A stretch of 64,000 nt of DNA, taken from the NCBI RefSeq assembly GCF_030160655.1, contig NZ_BSOT01000005.1, positions 744,001-808,000 on the forward strand, written 5' to 3'. Source of the DNA: Agaribacter marinus (GTDB lineage: Bacteria > Pseudomonadota > Gammaproteobacteria > Enterobacterales > Alteromonadaceae). The notes under the pieces were generated by a model. It made no database searches. It saw only the letters and a list, made by a program, of their open reading frames with translations, and was not told the origin of the DNA. Shown in pieces: positions 1-8,433 of this stretch; positions within the stretch are counted from its first letter, which is position 1, and each line of letters begins with the position of its first letter. The position numbers and the translations under genes are program-made.

Positions 1-325
1 ATTGCTTGACCAACGATTGCAAAAATGTCATTGCGCTTTTCAATTCTTGTATTTTTATTTGTAAATCTTTCTTCTTGTGCTCCGAAAGCGCCAAGATCGT
101 TGTTCTGTCTTTCACAGAATCGAACTGTATGAGTTGCTTGATTTCAGCAATAGAAAAACCTGCTAACTTTGCATTTTTTATAAATTGCATTTTTTCTAAG
201 TGTGATAGGGTATATTGACGAATACCAGTTTGATTCGAAGGTATGTCTAACAGTTGCTCGCGTTGGTAATAACGTATTGTTTCGACGCTCACATTCGCTT
301 TGTTAGCAAGTTCACTAATTTTCAT
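1..325 (-). CDS. MerR-family transcriptional regulator (C-terminus cut by window edge)
   Basis: Reading the minus strand from the ATG at 325 gives about 107 residues with no stop before the window edge. The N-terminus MKISELANKANVSVETIRYY is the classic MerR winged-helix start, followed by a YxLSHLEKMQFIKNAKLAGF segment and the dimerisation helix. No cysteine is visible up to the edge, so the usual MerR/CueR/ZntR metal ligand near residue 75-80 is absent and the inducer cannot be told. The gene faces the glutaredoxin-MauE gene across a MerR-type operator, so it most likely controls that gene and itself. The family call is firm; the effector is unknown. Confidence 0.85.
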   Translation of the reverse strand, partial: MKISELANKANVSVETIRYYQREQLLDIPSNQTGIRQYTLSHLEKMQFIKNAKLAGFSIAEIKQLIQFDSVKDRTTILALSEHKKKDLQIKIQELKSAMTFLQSLVKQ

Positions 326-338
326 TTTGTTATACCTC

Positions 339-370
339 TTGACTCCGTACCTAACTACGTAGTTTATCAT
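339..370 (+). promoter_or_regulatory. MerR-type promoter/operator for the glutaredoxin-MauE gene
   Basis: The -35 box TTGACT is at 339-344 and a -10 candidate TATCAT at 365-370, a 20 bp spacer that is typical of MerR-activated promoters. Between them lies an imperfect dyad, ACTCCGTAC and CTACGTAGT, around CTAA. It sits between a MerR gene (minus) and the gene starting at 404 (plus). Confidence 0.7.
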
Positions 371-403
371 GCGTGTTATCGTAAATTAAGGCAAAGGTTA
401 TTT

Positions 404-1129
404 ATGAGTAAAACAGCGACATTGTATAGAATGGAAACCGCAGAGCACACTTGCCCCTTTGGTTTGAGAGCTAAGGATTTACTTAAGCGGCAAAACTATC
501 ATGTTGACGATAGGGTTCTAAATAGTCGTGAAGAGATAGAAAAGATTAAAGATAAGCTGAATGTTGAAACAACACCGCAAGTTATTATTGATGAAAAAAG
601 AATAGGCGGCTTTGAAGATTTGAAGCGTTTCTTTGGTAAATCCAAAAAAGAAGACAATACCTCATATTTCCCCGTAGCTGCTTTATTTTCCATTGCCGCA
701 TTATTGGCGACCGGTTTATCGTTTCAATCATCCTCTGCTTTTCAAGTTGCAGATACCATCATGCTCTTTATCGGTCTGTCGATGATTATGCTTGGTTTAC
801 TCAAGTTACAAAATATCGACGGGTTCGTGAATGGCTTTTTAGGGTATGACATATTAGCACGCCGTTATGTGCCGTACGCCTTTGTGTATCCGTTCGCAGA
901 GGTCACCGCTGGGCTTTTAATGGTTAGCGGTTTGTTTCCATACATCTCGGTTCCGTTAATGCTGTTTATTGGTGGCGTGGGCGGTATTTCAGTGTTTAAA
1001 GCCGTGTATATCGATAAACGCGACTTAAAATGTGCGTGTGTAGGAGGCGGATCAAATGTGCCATTAGGCTTTGTTTCATTTTCTGAAAATGCAGTTATGG
1101 TTGGTGCGGCGATATGGATGATAATGTAG
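404..1129 (+). CDS. Glutaredoxin-MauE/DoxX-like membrane fusion protein
   Basis: The start is the ATG at 404 behind GGCAAAGG; an in-frame extension upstream would run through the promoter. The protein is 241 residues. Residues 1-85 are glutaredoxin-like: a thioredoxin-fold strand with HTCPFGLRAKDLL, then TTPQVIIDEKRIGGFEDL, the cis-Pro and GG glutathione-binding pattern. Only one Cys remains of the usual CPxC motif. Residues 95-241 form four membrane helices like the MauE/DoxX family, with a CAC motif in a loop near residue 212. A role in thiol or metal stress at the inner membrane is inferred from the fold, the MerR promoter and the metal-resistance neighbourhood. The substrate is unknown. 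Confidence 0.75.
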   Translation: MSKTATLYRMETAEHTCPFGLRAKDLLKRQNYHVDDRVLNSREEIEKIKDKLNVETTPQVIIDEKRIGGFEDLKRFFGKSKKEDNTSYFPVAALFSIAALLATGLSFQSSSAFQVADTIMLFIGLSMIMLGLLKLQNIDGFVNGFLGYDILARRYVPYAFVYPFAEVTAGLLMVSGLFPYISVPLMLFIGGVGGISVFKAVYIDKRDLKCACVGGGSNVPLGFVSFSENAVMVGAAIWMIM

Positions 1130-1189
1130 GATGCATCTTCTTGCGATGGACATATTCACTGACGCGCTGCGCCTACTACCCAAACGAAC

Positions 1190-1224
1190 TTACCCAACTG
1201 TAAAATTTGGTTTATAATAAGACC
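1190..1224 (+). promoter_or_regulatory. Promoter of the first Cus operon, apparently giving a leaderless start
   Basis: A perfect -10 TATAAT occupies 1213-1218, with a weak -35 TTACCC at 1190-1195 (17 bp spacer). The ATG at 1225 begins exactly 6 nt after the -10, so transcription should start at or next to the start codon. The paralogous operon at 38450 has the same -10 to ATG spacing. Confidence 0.5.
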
Positions 1225-1650
1225 ATGAAAAGACATTGTGTAGTGAAAAGCTTAATAATAATCGTTGTCTTGCTAGCATCACAGCTTGGCAATGCATTTG
1301 TTTTTGCACCGCCCATGCAAGACTGTGGTATGGAAATGTCTTCTAATACTTATCAAAGCTCACATGAAATGACGACAGATATGGCAAAAACCATGTCGAG
1401 CAAGCATCATTCGCCATCACAAGATAACATGCCAAGCCAAATGGACTGTTGTGACATGACTGCTACTATGTCTTGTTGTGAAGGAGAGTGCCAGTGTAGC
1501 TCGCTTATTTCAGCGAGTGCGTTTGTAAGCAACAGTAGCTTGACTGTAGAAATAAACAGTCAATTGCAGCCATCCATCCTTTTTATGACGACCCCATTAG
1601 GTCCGTTTTTACACCAACCCAAGCGCCCCCCAATTAACTATATCTCGTAA
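1225..1650 (+). CDS. Small exported Cys/Met/His-rich metal-binding protein of the Cus operon
   Basis: This protein of about 141 residues has a signal peptide (hydrophobic stretch at residues 7-22, ending ...QLGNAFVFA). A Met/His-rich middle (HEMTTDMAKTMSSKHHSP) follows, then a Cys cluster with MDCCDMTATMSCCEGECQCSS around residues 72-92. The last cluster is conserved in the protein at 38010-38450, which occupies the same place in the second Cus operon. An in-frame TTG at 1207 exists but lies inside the -10 region, so ATG 1225 is preferred. A periplasmic copper/silver sponge or sensor is inferred from residues and context only; the family has no name that I recognise with certainty. Confidence 0.7.
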   Translation: MKRHCVVKSLIIIVVLLASQLGNAFVFAPPMQDCGMEMSSNTYQSSHEMTTDMAKTMSSKHHSPSQDNMPSQMDCCDMTATMSCCEGECQCSSLISASAFVSNSSLTVEINSQLQPSILFMTTPLGPFLHQPKRPPINYIS

Positions 1651-1667
1651 CGTCGTTAAAAACGACG
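1651..1667 (+). terminator. Intercistronic hairpin after the Cys-rich gene
   Basis: CGTCGTT and AACGACG form a perfect 7 bp stem with a 3 nt loop immediately after the TAA, followed by GGCTTATTT. It may be a partial terminator or mRNA-stability element separating the abundant small protein from the efflux genes. Confidence 0.45.
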
Positions 1668-1763
1668 GCTTATTTAACGTGTCGAATAGGTTTGCGCCTT
1701 TTGTAAAGTGCGCCTACATGTTCACTATCGTTGTTACACTCATTTATTCTACGAGAAAGTTTT

Positions 1764-3236
1764 ATGTTGACATTATTTCAAAAAAACAGACAGAGCTGGT
1801 CTCAGCACCTTACTTTTAAACCTTGCAATGCACAGGCATTCAAAACAGCTAAAGCCTTTATCGCTGGTTTAGTCTTTGTACAGTCATCCTGTCTATTAGC
1901 GCAATCACCCTCAAACCAACCACAGCAAACGTTAACGCTTCAAGATACGATTGAAATAGCACTTAGCAATGATGAGTGGCTAACAAAGAGTGAATTAACG
2001 CAGTCGAGGCTCAATGTGCTCAGTGAAGGTGCAGACGCAATGCCTGATCCTACTTTTAGTTTGGGCCTATTAAATTTTCCGACCAATGGCTTTGCCATTA
2101 ACCAAGAGCCAATGACGCAAATAAAAGTGGGTGCATCGCAAATGTTTCCTCGCGGTGATTCACTATCGCTTCAAGAGAAAAAGTTTACGTTAATCGCTAA
2201 TGAGCAGCCCTACCTTCGAGAAGAGCGTCGGTTAAAACTAACACAACAGACGACTCACTTATGGTTAGACGCATTTGAAGCATCGGCTAGCTATCAACTA
2301 GTCAATGAGGCTCGTCCTTTATTCGATAAGTTAGGCGATATCGTCAGTGCAAGTTATGCGTCATCAGCGGGTAAAGCTAATCAACAAGATATTATTAGAG
2401 CTGAACTTGAGTTAGTGAGGTTAAATGACCGACTGATTTCGTTGGATACAAAAAAGCGTGTGGCATTATCTACGCTATCGAAATTTTTATTGTCGACGAG
2501 TAACAATGTCAAATACAGCACTTATATCTATCAATCTAAAATGCCACCACACCTAGATAAGGTAGATGCAAGTACCATCGAAAAGCTGATGATATTAGAT
2601 AGGCATGACGAACAAGGCTTGTACGAATTTATTGATACTCATCCCCTCATCGATGCTACCGAGCAGCGTGTTCGGGCATCAAATGTTGATATTGAGTTAG
2701 CCGAGCAAGCTTATAAGCCTCAATACGCTGTGAATGCAAGCTATGCGCTTAGAGCCGATGCTCCCAATGGGCAAAGTAGGGCAAACTTCATATCCATTGG
2801 CGCGAGCGTTAGCGTACCACTATTCTCAAAAAAGAGACAAGACGCCAATCTAGCAGGTGCAAAATTAATGACTGAGGCTATACGCACCGAGAAATTGCTA
2901 ATTATGCGTGAATTGATGTCAGGTTTAAGCAGTGCGTATCAACAGTACACCGGGCTATCTGAACGTTTTGCCATCTATCGAGACACCATTGTGCCGCAGA
3001 TGAAACATCAATCAGCGGCTGCACTCAATGCTTACACAAATGATATTGGAGATTTTGCTGAGGTGGTGAGAGCAAAAATAGCCGAGCTTGATGCGCAAAT
3101 AATGCTGTTGAACATCGACGTGTCAAAGCGTAAAGCGCTTTCAAATATTGATTACTTTTCTCCCATTCGTTCAAACACATATTCATCTGCCAAGGCATTG
3201 CTACAGACTGAAAAAAAGGACAATATCCATGACTAA
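1764..3236 (+). CDS. cusC: Outer-membrane efflux protein, CusC/TolC family
   Basis: The start at ATG 1764 follows GAGAAAG; the upstream in-frame TTG at 1731 has no better ribosome site. The 490-residue protein has a long signal region (hydrophobic stretch near residues 28-46, SSCLLAQ). It then shows the repeated amphipathic helices of TolC-like channels, such as LTLQDTIEIALSNDEWL near the N-terminus and EVVRAKIAELDAQIMLL near the C-terminus. It would be the outer-membrane duct of the CusCBA Cu(I)/Ag(I) pump. Its stop overlaps the next start by 8 bp (ATGACTAA), indicating translational coupling. The substrate is inferred from the CusB/CusA neighbours. Confidence 0.85.
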   Translation: MLTLFQKNRQSWSQHLTFKPCNAQAFKTAKAFIAGLVFVQSSCLLAQSPSNQPQQTLTLQDTIEIALSNDEWLTKSELTQSRLNVLSEGADAMPDPTFSLGLLNFPTNGFAINQEPMTQIKVGASQMFPRGDSLSLQEKKFTLIANEQPYLREERRLKLTQQTTHLWLDAFEASASYQLVNEARPLFDKLGDIVSASYASSAGKANQQDIIRAELELVRLNDRLISLDTKKRVALSTLSKFLLSTSNNVKYSTYIYQSKMPPHLDKVDASTIEKLMILDRHDEQGLYEFIDTHPLIDATEQRVRASNVDIELAEQAYKPQYAVNASYALRADAPNGQSRANFISIGASVSVPLFSKKRQDANLAGAKLMTEAIRTEKLLIMRELMSGLSSAYQQYTGLSERFAIYRDTIVPQMKHQSAAALNAYTNDIGDFAEVVRAKIAELDAQIMLLNIDVSKRKALSNIDYFSPIRSNTYSSAKALLQTEKKDNIHD

Positions 3237-4773
3237 ATCGACACTAAAAACACTCGTTTCGGGTATATCTATTGGTTTAATAATAGGCGTGGGCGCTTTT
3301 TACACGGTTACATCAAATAATCATAGTAATCATTCAATGGAAGAAAATACAGAAGTAGGCGGTAAAGATCCGCTCTACTGGGTTGCCCCGATGGATCCTA
3401 ATTTCAAACGCGACAAGCCAGGCAAATCACCAATGGGGATGGACTTAGTGCCTGTTTATGCAAATGAAGATACACAAGTTTCAAAGGGCACGGTGCAGAT
3501 TGATCCTGTGACGGTGCAAAACCTAGGGGTAAAGACGGAAGTAGTAGCAAAGGCGCGACCGCAATTGACTATCGATACCTATGGAGAACTTGTGCTTGCC
3601 CAAGATAATATCGTGCATATCCATCCTCGTGTTGAGGGATGGGTAGAAACCTTGAGTGTGCGCAGCGTAGGCGACTTTATTGAGCAAGGTGAGGCGCTAT
3701 ATTCATTGTATGCTCCCGAACTCGTTAATGCGCAAGAAGAGTTGTTAATTGCGTTGGGGCAAGATAACGAGGCACTTGTTAACGCTGCGCAATCAAGACT
3801 AATATCGTTAAATGCGCCACAAAGCCTTATTAATGCCATCCGCAAAACGCGAAAAATCATGCGTACGATCACCTACTATGCGCCTCAAAGTGGCTATGTT
3901 AGTCAACTGAACATTCAAGAGGGTTTTTATGTGAAGCCCAGCACGACTATGCTGGCTATCGCTAGTCTTAAAGACTTATGGGTATTGGCTGATGTGTTGG
4001 CAAGTGATGCAAGTCATGTAGCGGTTGGCCAGACAGCGCTTATAAGTAATGAGTATTTACCTCAACAGCGCATTAGCGCCACGGTTGACTACATCTATCC
4101 CGATATTGACACGAATACGCGCACCGTCAAAGCAAGGTTTACGCTAGATAACGCTGATTTATCATTAAAACCAGGTATGTACGTTAATGTTGCAATAGAC
4201 GCCTTTTCAAATGATGGTAATAATCTCGACAATTTAGTTACTGTCCCGAAGCAGGCCGTAATTCGAACAGGTGATTCTGACCGCATCGTGCTCGCTTTAG
4301 GCGATGGAAAATATAAATCAGTTAATGTCGCATTAGGGCGCGCTTTTGATGATGTCTTTGAAGTGTTAAACGGCGTTCATGACGGGGATGAAGTCGTAAC
4401 GTCGGCGCAGTTTTTATTAAATTCAGAAAGCAGCATTAGTTCTGACTTCATGCGATTTGAAGCTCCAAATAATGATGATACTGCTCAGCAGGAAAAAGAC
4501 AGCGACATAAGTTCATGGACACATGCCACGGTCAACGAAGTGATGATGGAGCAAGGCATGGTCAACCTGATACACGGGCCGCTTGAAGAATTTAACATGA
4601 TGGGCATGACCATGAACTTTATGGTGAGCAAGACGATTGATATGGCTGATTTTACAATAGGGCAGGAAGTACATGTCGAAATAATAAAGTCTGATACGGG
4701 AATGTATGAAGTAAGGACTGTTCATTTCATGGACGACATGGGCAAAGTCAATGTTCAAGGTGACTCTCAATGA
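3229..4773 (+). CDS. cusB: CusB periplasmic adaptor with C-terminal CusF-like domain
   Basis: The protein has 514 residues. An N-terminal membrane anchor (residues 8-28) is followed by a heavy-metal-binding domain at 49-77 (YWVAPMDPNFKRDKP, SPMGMDLVPVY) and the lipoyl/hairpin/barrel adaptor body (VHIHPRVEGWVETLSV; YAPQSGYVSQL). From about residue 428 comes a CusF-like OB domain with HATVNEVM, HGPLEEF and MMGMTMNFMV. In E. coli CusF is a separate protein using His, Trp and two Met; here the Trp position reads Met. The adaptor therefore carries its own copper chaperone. It overlaps cusC by 8 bp and cusA by 4 bp. Domain calls are from motif reading. Confidence 0.88.
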   Translation: MTKSTLKTLVSGISIGLIIGVGAFYTVTSNNHSNHSMEENTEVGGKDPLYWVAPMDPNFKRDKPGKSPMGMDLVPVYANEDTQVSKGTVQIDPVTVQNLGVKTEVVAKARPQLTIDTYGELVLAQDNIVHIHPRVEGWVETLSVRSVGDFIEQGEALYSLYAPELVNAQEELLIALGQDNEALVNAAQSRLISLNAPQSLINAIRKTRKIMRTITYYAPQSGYVSQLNIQEGFYVKPSTTMLAIASLKDLWVLADVLASDASHVAVGQTALISNEYLPQQRISATVDYIYPDIDTNTRTVKARFTLDNADLSLKPGMYVNVAIDAFSNDGNNLDNLVTVPKQAVIRTGDSDRIVLALGDGKYKSVNVALGRAFDDVFEVLNGVHDGDEVVTSAQFLLNSESSISSDFMRFEAPNNDDTAQQEKDSDISSWTHATVNEVMMEQGMVNLIHGPLEEFNMMGMTMNFMVSKTIDMADFTIGQEVHVEIIKSDTGMYEVRTVHFMDDMGKVNVQGDSQ

Positions 4774-7700
4774 TTTCAGCCATTATACATTGGTCCATCC
4801 ATAACCGCTTTTTCGTTTTACTCGCTACGCTAATATTAGTGGGTGCAGGTTTATATTCCATCAAAAATACGCCTATAGACGCTATACCCGACTTATCGGA
4901 TGTGCAGGTGATTGTAAAAACATCGTATCCAGGGCAAGCCCCACAAGTTGTTGAAGACCAAGTGACCTATCCATTAACAACGGCGATGTTATCTGTGCCG
5001 GGTGCTAAAACGGTACGAGGGTTCTCTTTTTTCGGCGATTCTTATGTGTATATTATTTTTGATGATAGCACCGATTTGTACTGGGCTCGTAGTCGCGTAC
5101 TGGAATACTTATCACAAGTTATTCCTAATCTACCAGAATCGGCCAAGCCACAACTGGGGCCCGATGCCACTGGCGTTGGCTGGGTATATATGTATGCATT
5201 AACAGATCCAACAGGACAATACGATATAAGCGAGCTTAGAAGCTTACAAGACTGGTTTTTAAAGTACGAGCTGCAAACGGTTCAGGGCGTGTCCGAAGTG
5301 GCCAGTATTGGCGGGATGGTCAAACAATATCAAGTCATGGTCGACCCACGGAAACTTCAGGCCTACAACATTCCCTTATCACATATACAAATGGCCATTC
5401 AACGAGGAAATCAAGAAACTGGCGCATCTGTTGTCGACATGGCCGAAGCTGAATATATGATAAGAACAACAGGCTATATTGCCAGTCAACAAGATATAGA
5501 AAATATTCCCGTTGGAACGGGAGCAACTAAAACAGGCACCCCTTTGTTAATCAAAGATATTGCCCAGGTTGAAATTGGGCCGCAAATGCGGCGCGGATTG
5601 GCTGATCTCAATGGGCAAGGTGAAACGGTCGGTGGCATCGTAGTCATGCGCTTTGGTGAAAATGCTCAAGCCACCATAAATGGCGTAAAAGCCAAATTAG
5701 ACACGCTTAAAGCCAGTTTACCTGACGGTGTTGAAGTCACTACCGTGTATGATCGCTCAGCCTTAATTGAGCGGTCGGTGAATAACTTAAGCAAAAAGCT
5801 GCTTGCAGAGTTTGGTGTTGTGGCATTGATATGCGTGATATTTTTGTTTCATGTTCGCTCATCGCTTGTTGCTATTATTAGTCTGCCTATTGGTATTCTA
5901 AGTGCGTTTATTATCATGCATATTCAGGGTATCAACGCGAATATTATGTCTTTAGGCGGTATTGCAATTGCCATAGGGGCAATGATAGACGGCGCGATTG
6001 TCTTGATTGAAAACATGCACAAACACATCGAGAAAACGCCTCTAACCAACGAAAATCGTTGGGAGATAGTTGCCAAATCTGCATCTGAAGTCGGACCTGC
6101 GCTATTTTTCAGTTTACTCATCATCACAGTAAGTTTCGTGCCTGTTTTTACCTTAGAAGCGCAAGAAGGTCGTATGTTTTCGCCCCTTGCCTATACCAAA
6201 ACTTACGCAATGGCCGCAGCTGCGGTTTTGGCTATTACCTTAGTACCGGTGTTAATGGGATACTTTGTGAGAGGGAATATTTTACCTGAACGCAAAAACC
6301 CAATAAATCGCGCTTTGATGAGTGCTTATCAACCTGTACTTAAGACAGTTTTAGCTTTTCCTAAAACAACCATTTTACTGTCGATTGTTGTTTTGATGGT
6401 GGGTTTATGGCCGCTTAACAAGATTGGAAGTGAATTCATTCCGCCATTGGATGAGGGCGATTTGATGTATATGCCAACGACTTATTCTGGGGTGTCGATT
6501 GGTGAGGCGCGCGATATTTTGCAGCAAACTAATAAATTGATTAAAACGCTGCCCGAAGTTGAAACCGTTTTTGGGAAAGTGGGCAGGGCGGATACCGCAA
6601 CCGACCCAGCGCCTTTAACGATGATAGAGACCTTTATTCAACTAAAACCTCAATCACAGTGGCGAGCAGGCGTAGATACTAAAGGCCTAATAGATGAGCT
6701 AAACAACTTAGTGGATTTCCCAGGACTCACCAATGCGTGGGTGATGCCCATTAAAACCCGCATTGATATGCTGGCAACCGGTATTAAAACGCCTGTGGGG
6801 ATCAAAATTGGCGGACCTGATTTGGCAGTGATTCAACAAATAGGGCAAGACATTGAGCAGGTATTATCGGAGGTAGAAGGCACCGTATCTGTCTACGCAG
6901 AGCGTGTGGCTGGCGGCAGGTATATCAATATTGATATTAACCGCCTTAAAGCTGCTCGATTTGGCTTAAACATTGCTGACGTGCAATCATTTATAGCTAG
7001 CGCTGTAGGTGGCATGAACTTAACGACCAGCGTCGAAGGTTTAGAGCGTTACCCCGTCCAAGTGCGGTTTCCACAGTCTTATCGCGACTCACCGGAACAG
7101 TTAAGAAAATTACCTTTTGTCACCCCATCTGGTGCACATATCGAACTCGGTGAAGTTGCAAATATTGATATTATTGATGGGCCGCCAGGTATTAAAAGTG
7201 AAAATGCGAGACCCAATGGCTGGGTTTATGTCGATATCGAAGATGTTGATATTGGCAACTACGTCAATAAGGCAATTGACGTGGTGCGTGAACAAGTGTC
7301 ATTGCCGGCAGGCTACTCGATTACATGGAGTGGTCAATATGAATACATGCAACGAGCGGAAGCGAAATTGACCTATGTTGTGCCACTTACACTCGCGATT
7401 ATCATCATATTGTTATATGCCAACTTTCGTAGCTTTCCACAGGTGGCCATGATTATTGGCACGCTTCCCTTTGCCTTAATTGGCGGTATTTGGTTGTTAT
7501 ACCTAGAGAACTTTAATTTTTCAGTTGCAGTGGGGGTAGGCTTTATCGCCCTTGCAGGCGTGGCAGTGGAAATTGGAATAATTATGCTGGCATACATAGA
7601 CAATAAAGTGAAAGAGTTAGGCGACAATTATAACCAAGATGATTTAAAAAATGCGGTGATTGAAGGCTCTCAAATGCGGATCAGGCCCGTGATGATGACG

Positions 7701-7865
7701 TCTACTTCCATAATATTTGGTTTGCTTCCAGTTATGTATGGCACGGGTACGGGATCAGAAGTGATGAGCCGTATTGCTGCGCCAATGGTGGGGGGAATGG
7801 TCAGCGCCTTAATACTTACGCTTATTGTGCTGCCTGCTGTTTACTATTTGTGGCGGCGCAAATAA
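4770..7865 (+). CDS. cusA: CusA-type heavy-metal RND efflux pump (Cu/Ag)
   Basis: The 1031-residue length is normal for HME-RND proteins. The opening IIHWSIHNRFFVLLATLILVG is TM1, and TM4 carries GGIAIAIGAMIDGAIVLIEN, the pattern of the Cu(I)/Ag(I) subgroup (HME4) rather than the DFG..DGA pattern of Zn/Co/Cd pumps. Two large periplasmic loops follow TM1 and TM7. The protein is the proton-driven inner-membrane engine of the CusCBA complex. Its ATG overlaps the cusB stop (ATGA). It is highly similar in sequence to the protein at 31668-34775. Function is confident at subfamily level. Confidence 0.92.
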   Translation: MISAIIHWSIHNRFFVLLATLILVGAGLYSIKNTPIDAIPDLSDVQVIVKTSYPGQAPQVVEDQVTYPLTTAMLSVPGAKTVRGFSFFGDSYVYIIFDDSTDLYWARSRVLEYLSQVIPNLPESAKPQLGPDATGVGWVYMYALTDPTGQYDISELRSLQDWFLKYELQTVQGVSEVASIGGMVKQYQVMVDPRKLQAYNIPLSHIQMAIQRGNQETGASVVDMAEAEYMIRTTGYIASQQDIENIPVGTGATKTGTPLLIKDIAQVEIGPQMRRGLADLNGQGETVGGIVVMRFGENAQATINGVKAKLDTLKASLPDGVEVTTVYDRSALIERSVNNLSKKLLAEFGVVALICVIFLFHVRSSLVAIISLPIGILSAFIIMHIQGINANIMSLGGIAIAIGAMIDGAIVLIENMHKHIEKTPLTNENRWEIVAKSASEVGPALFFSLLIITVSFVPVFTLEAQEGRMFSPLAYTKTYAMAAAAVLAITLVPVLMGYFVRGNILPERKNPINRALMSAYQPVLKTVLAFPKTTILLSIVVLMVGLWPLNKIGSEFIPPLDEGDLMYMPTTYSGVSIGEARDILQQTNKLIKTLPEVETVFGKVGRADTATDPAPLTMIETFIQLKPQSQWRAGVDTKGLIDELNNLVDFPGLTNAWVMPIKTRIDMLATGIKTPVGIKIGGPDLAVIQQIGQDIEQVLSEVEGTVSVYAERVAGGRYINIDINRLKAARFGLNIADVQSFIASAVGGMNLTTSVEGLERYPVQVRFPQSYRDSPEQLRKLPFVTPSGAHIELGEVANIDIIDGPPGIKSENARPNGWVYVDIEDVDIGNYVNKAIDVVREQVSLPAGYSITWSGQYEYMQRAEAKLTYVVPLTLAIIIILLYANFRSFPQVAMIIGTLPFALIGGIWLLYLENFNFSVAVGVGFIALAGVAVEIGIIMLAYIDNKVKELGDNYNQDDLKNAVIEGSQMRIRPVMMTSTSIIFGLLPVMYGTGTGSEVMSRIAAPMVGGMVSALILTLIVLPAVYYLWRRK

Positions 7866-7873
7866 ATAGACAG

Positions 7874-7903
7874 TATAAGCGGCAGCAGGCTCTGTCGCTT
7901 ATA
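7874..7903. terminator. Hairpin between convergent cusA and cadR-like genes
   Basis: TATAAGCGGCAG pairs with CTGTCGCTTATA (12 bp, one G-U pair) around a 6 nt loop. There is no long T-run, but its position between converging genes suits a bidirectional terminator. Confidence 0.55.
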
Positions 7904-7935
7904 TACTTAGTAAAAACCTAAACTCTTATTACTAT

Positions 7936-8352
7936 TTAATTGGTTGACGCTCGAGAAGTAACGATATTATCCAACTGCTGTAAGACGCCGCAGTCTTTTA
8001 CTTTTTTATCATCCTCACAAGCTGAACGAAATGAGAGGAGTGTCTTTTGTAATGCATTCAACTCAATGATGCGACTTTCGATATCTTCAATATGCTTATC
8101 AATTGTCGCATTGACACTCTCGCAACTATAGTCTGGGTTCGCGCGCGTTTCAAGAACTAGATTAATCTCTTCAATAGTCATATCTAGCGCACGGCATTGC
8201 TTAATAAACAGCAACTGCTTTAGCGCTTCGTCCGAGTAAAGTCGATAATTCGATTGCGTGCGCTGTGGTGCTGATAACAGCTTCTTTCGTTCATAAAAGC
8301 GAATAGTTTGGATACTTAGGCCTGTTTTATCTGCTAACTGTCCAATTTTCAT
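7936..8352 (-). CDS. MerR-family metal regulator, CadR/PbrR/ZntR-like
   Basis: The 138-residue protein starts MKIGQLADKTGLSIQTIRFYERKKLL, a MerR helix-turn-helix and wing. It has a Cys near residue 77 (DYSCESV) and two late Cys (SACEDDKKVKDCGVL), the arrangement of divalent-metal sensors (Zn/Cd/Pb) rather than CueR. It is divergent from the CDF gene at 8434 across a perfect operator dyad. A nearly identical operator precedes the gene at 16464, so this regulator may control both. The exact metal cannot be decided from sequence. Confidence 0.85.
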   Translation of the reverse strand: MKIGQLADKTGLSIQTIRFYERKKLLSAPQRTQSNYRLYSDEALKQLLFIKQCRALDMTIEEINLVLETRANPDYSCESVNATIDKHIEDIESRIIELNALQKTLLSFRSACEDDKKVKDCGVLQQLDNIVTSRASTN

Positions 8353-8371
8353 TTTTCTTTACCTGATGCGC

Positions 8372-8402
8372 TTGACTCTATACCAAGTATAGAGTTTACA
8401 CT
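8372..8402 (+). promoter_or_regulatory. MerR-type operator/promoter for the CDF-czc operon
   Basis: The -35 TTGACT is at 8372-8377 and the -10 TACACT at 8397-8402 with a 19 bp spacer, the overlong spacing of MerR-activated promoters. The spacer contains a perfect dyad, ACTCTATAC and GTATAGAGT around CAA. Confidence 0.8.
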
Positions 8403-8433
8403 TGTGTCATGAGTCAGTAAAGCGAGTGTTTTT

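Noticed and set aside
1207-1224. TTG start for the first Cys-rich protein.
   Set aside because: It lies inside the promoter, ahead of the expected transcription start; the ATG at 1225 fits better.
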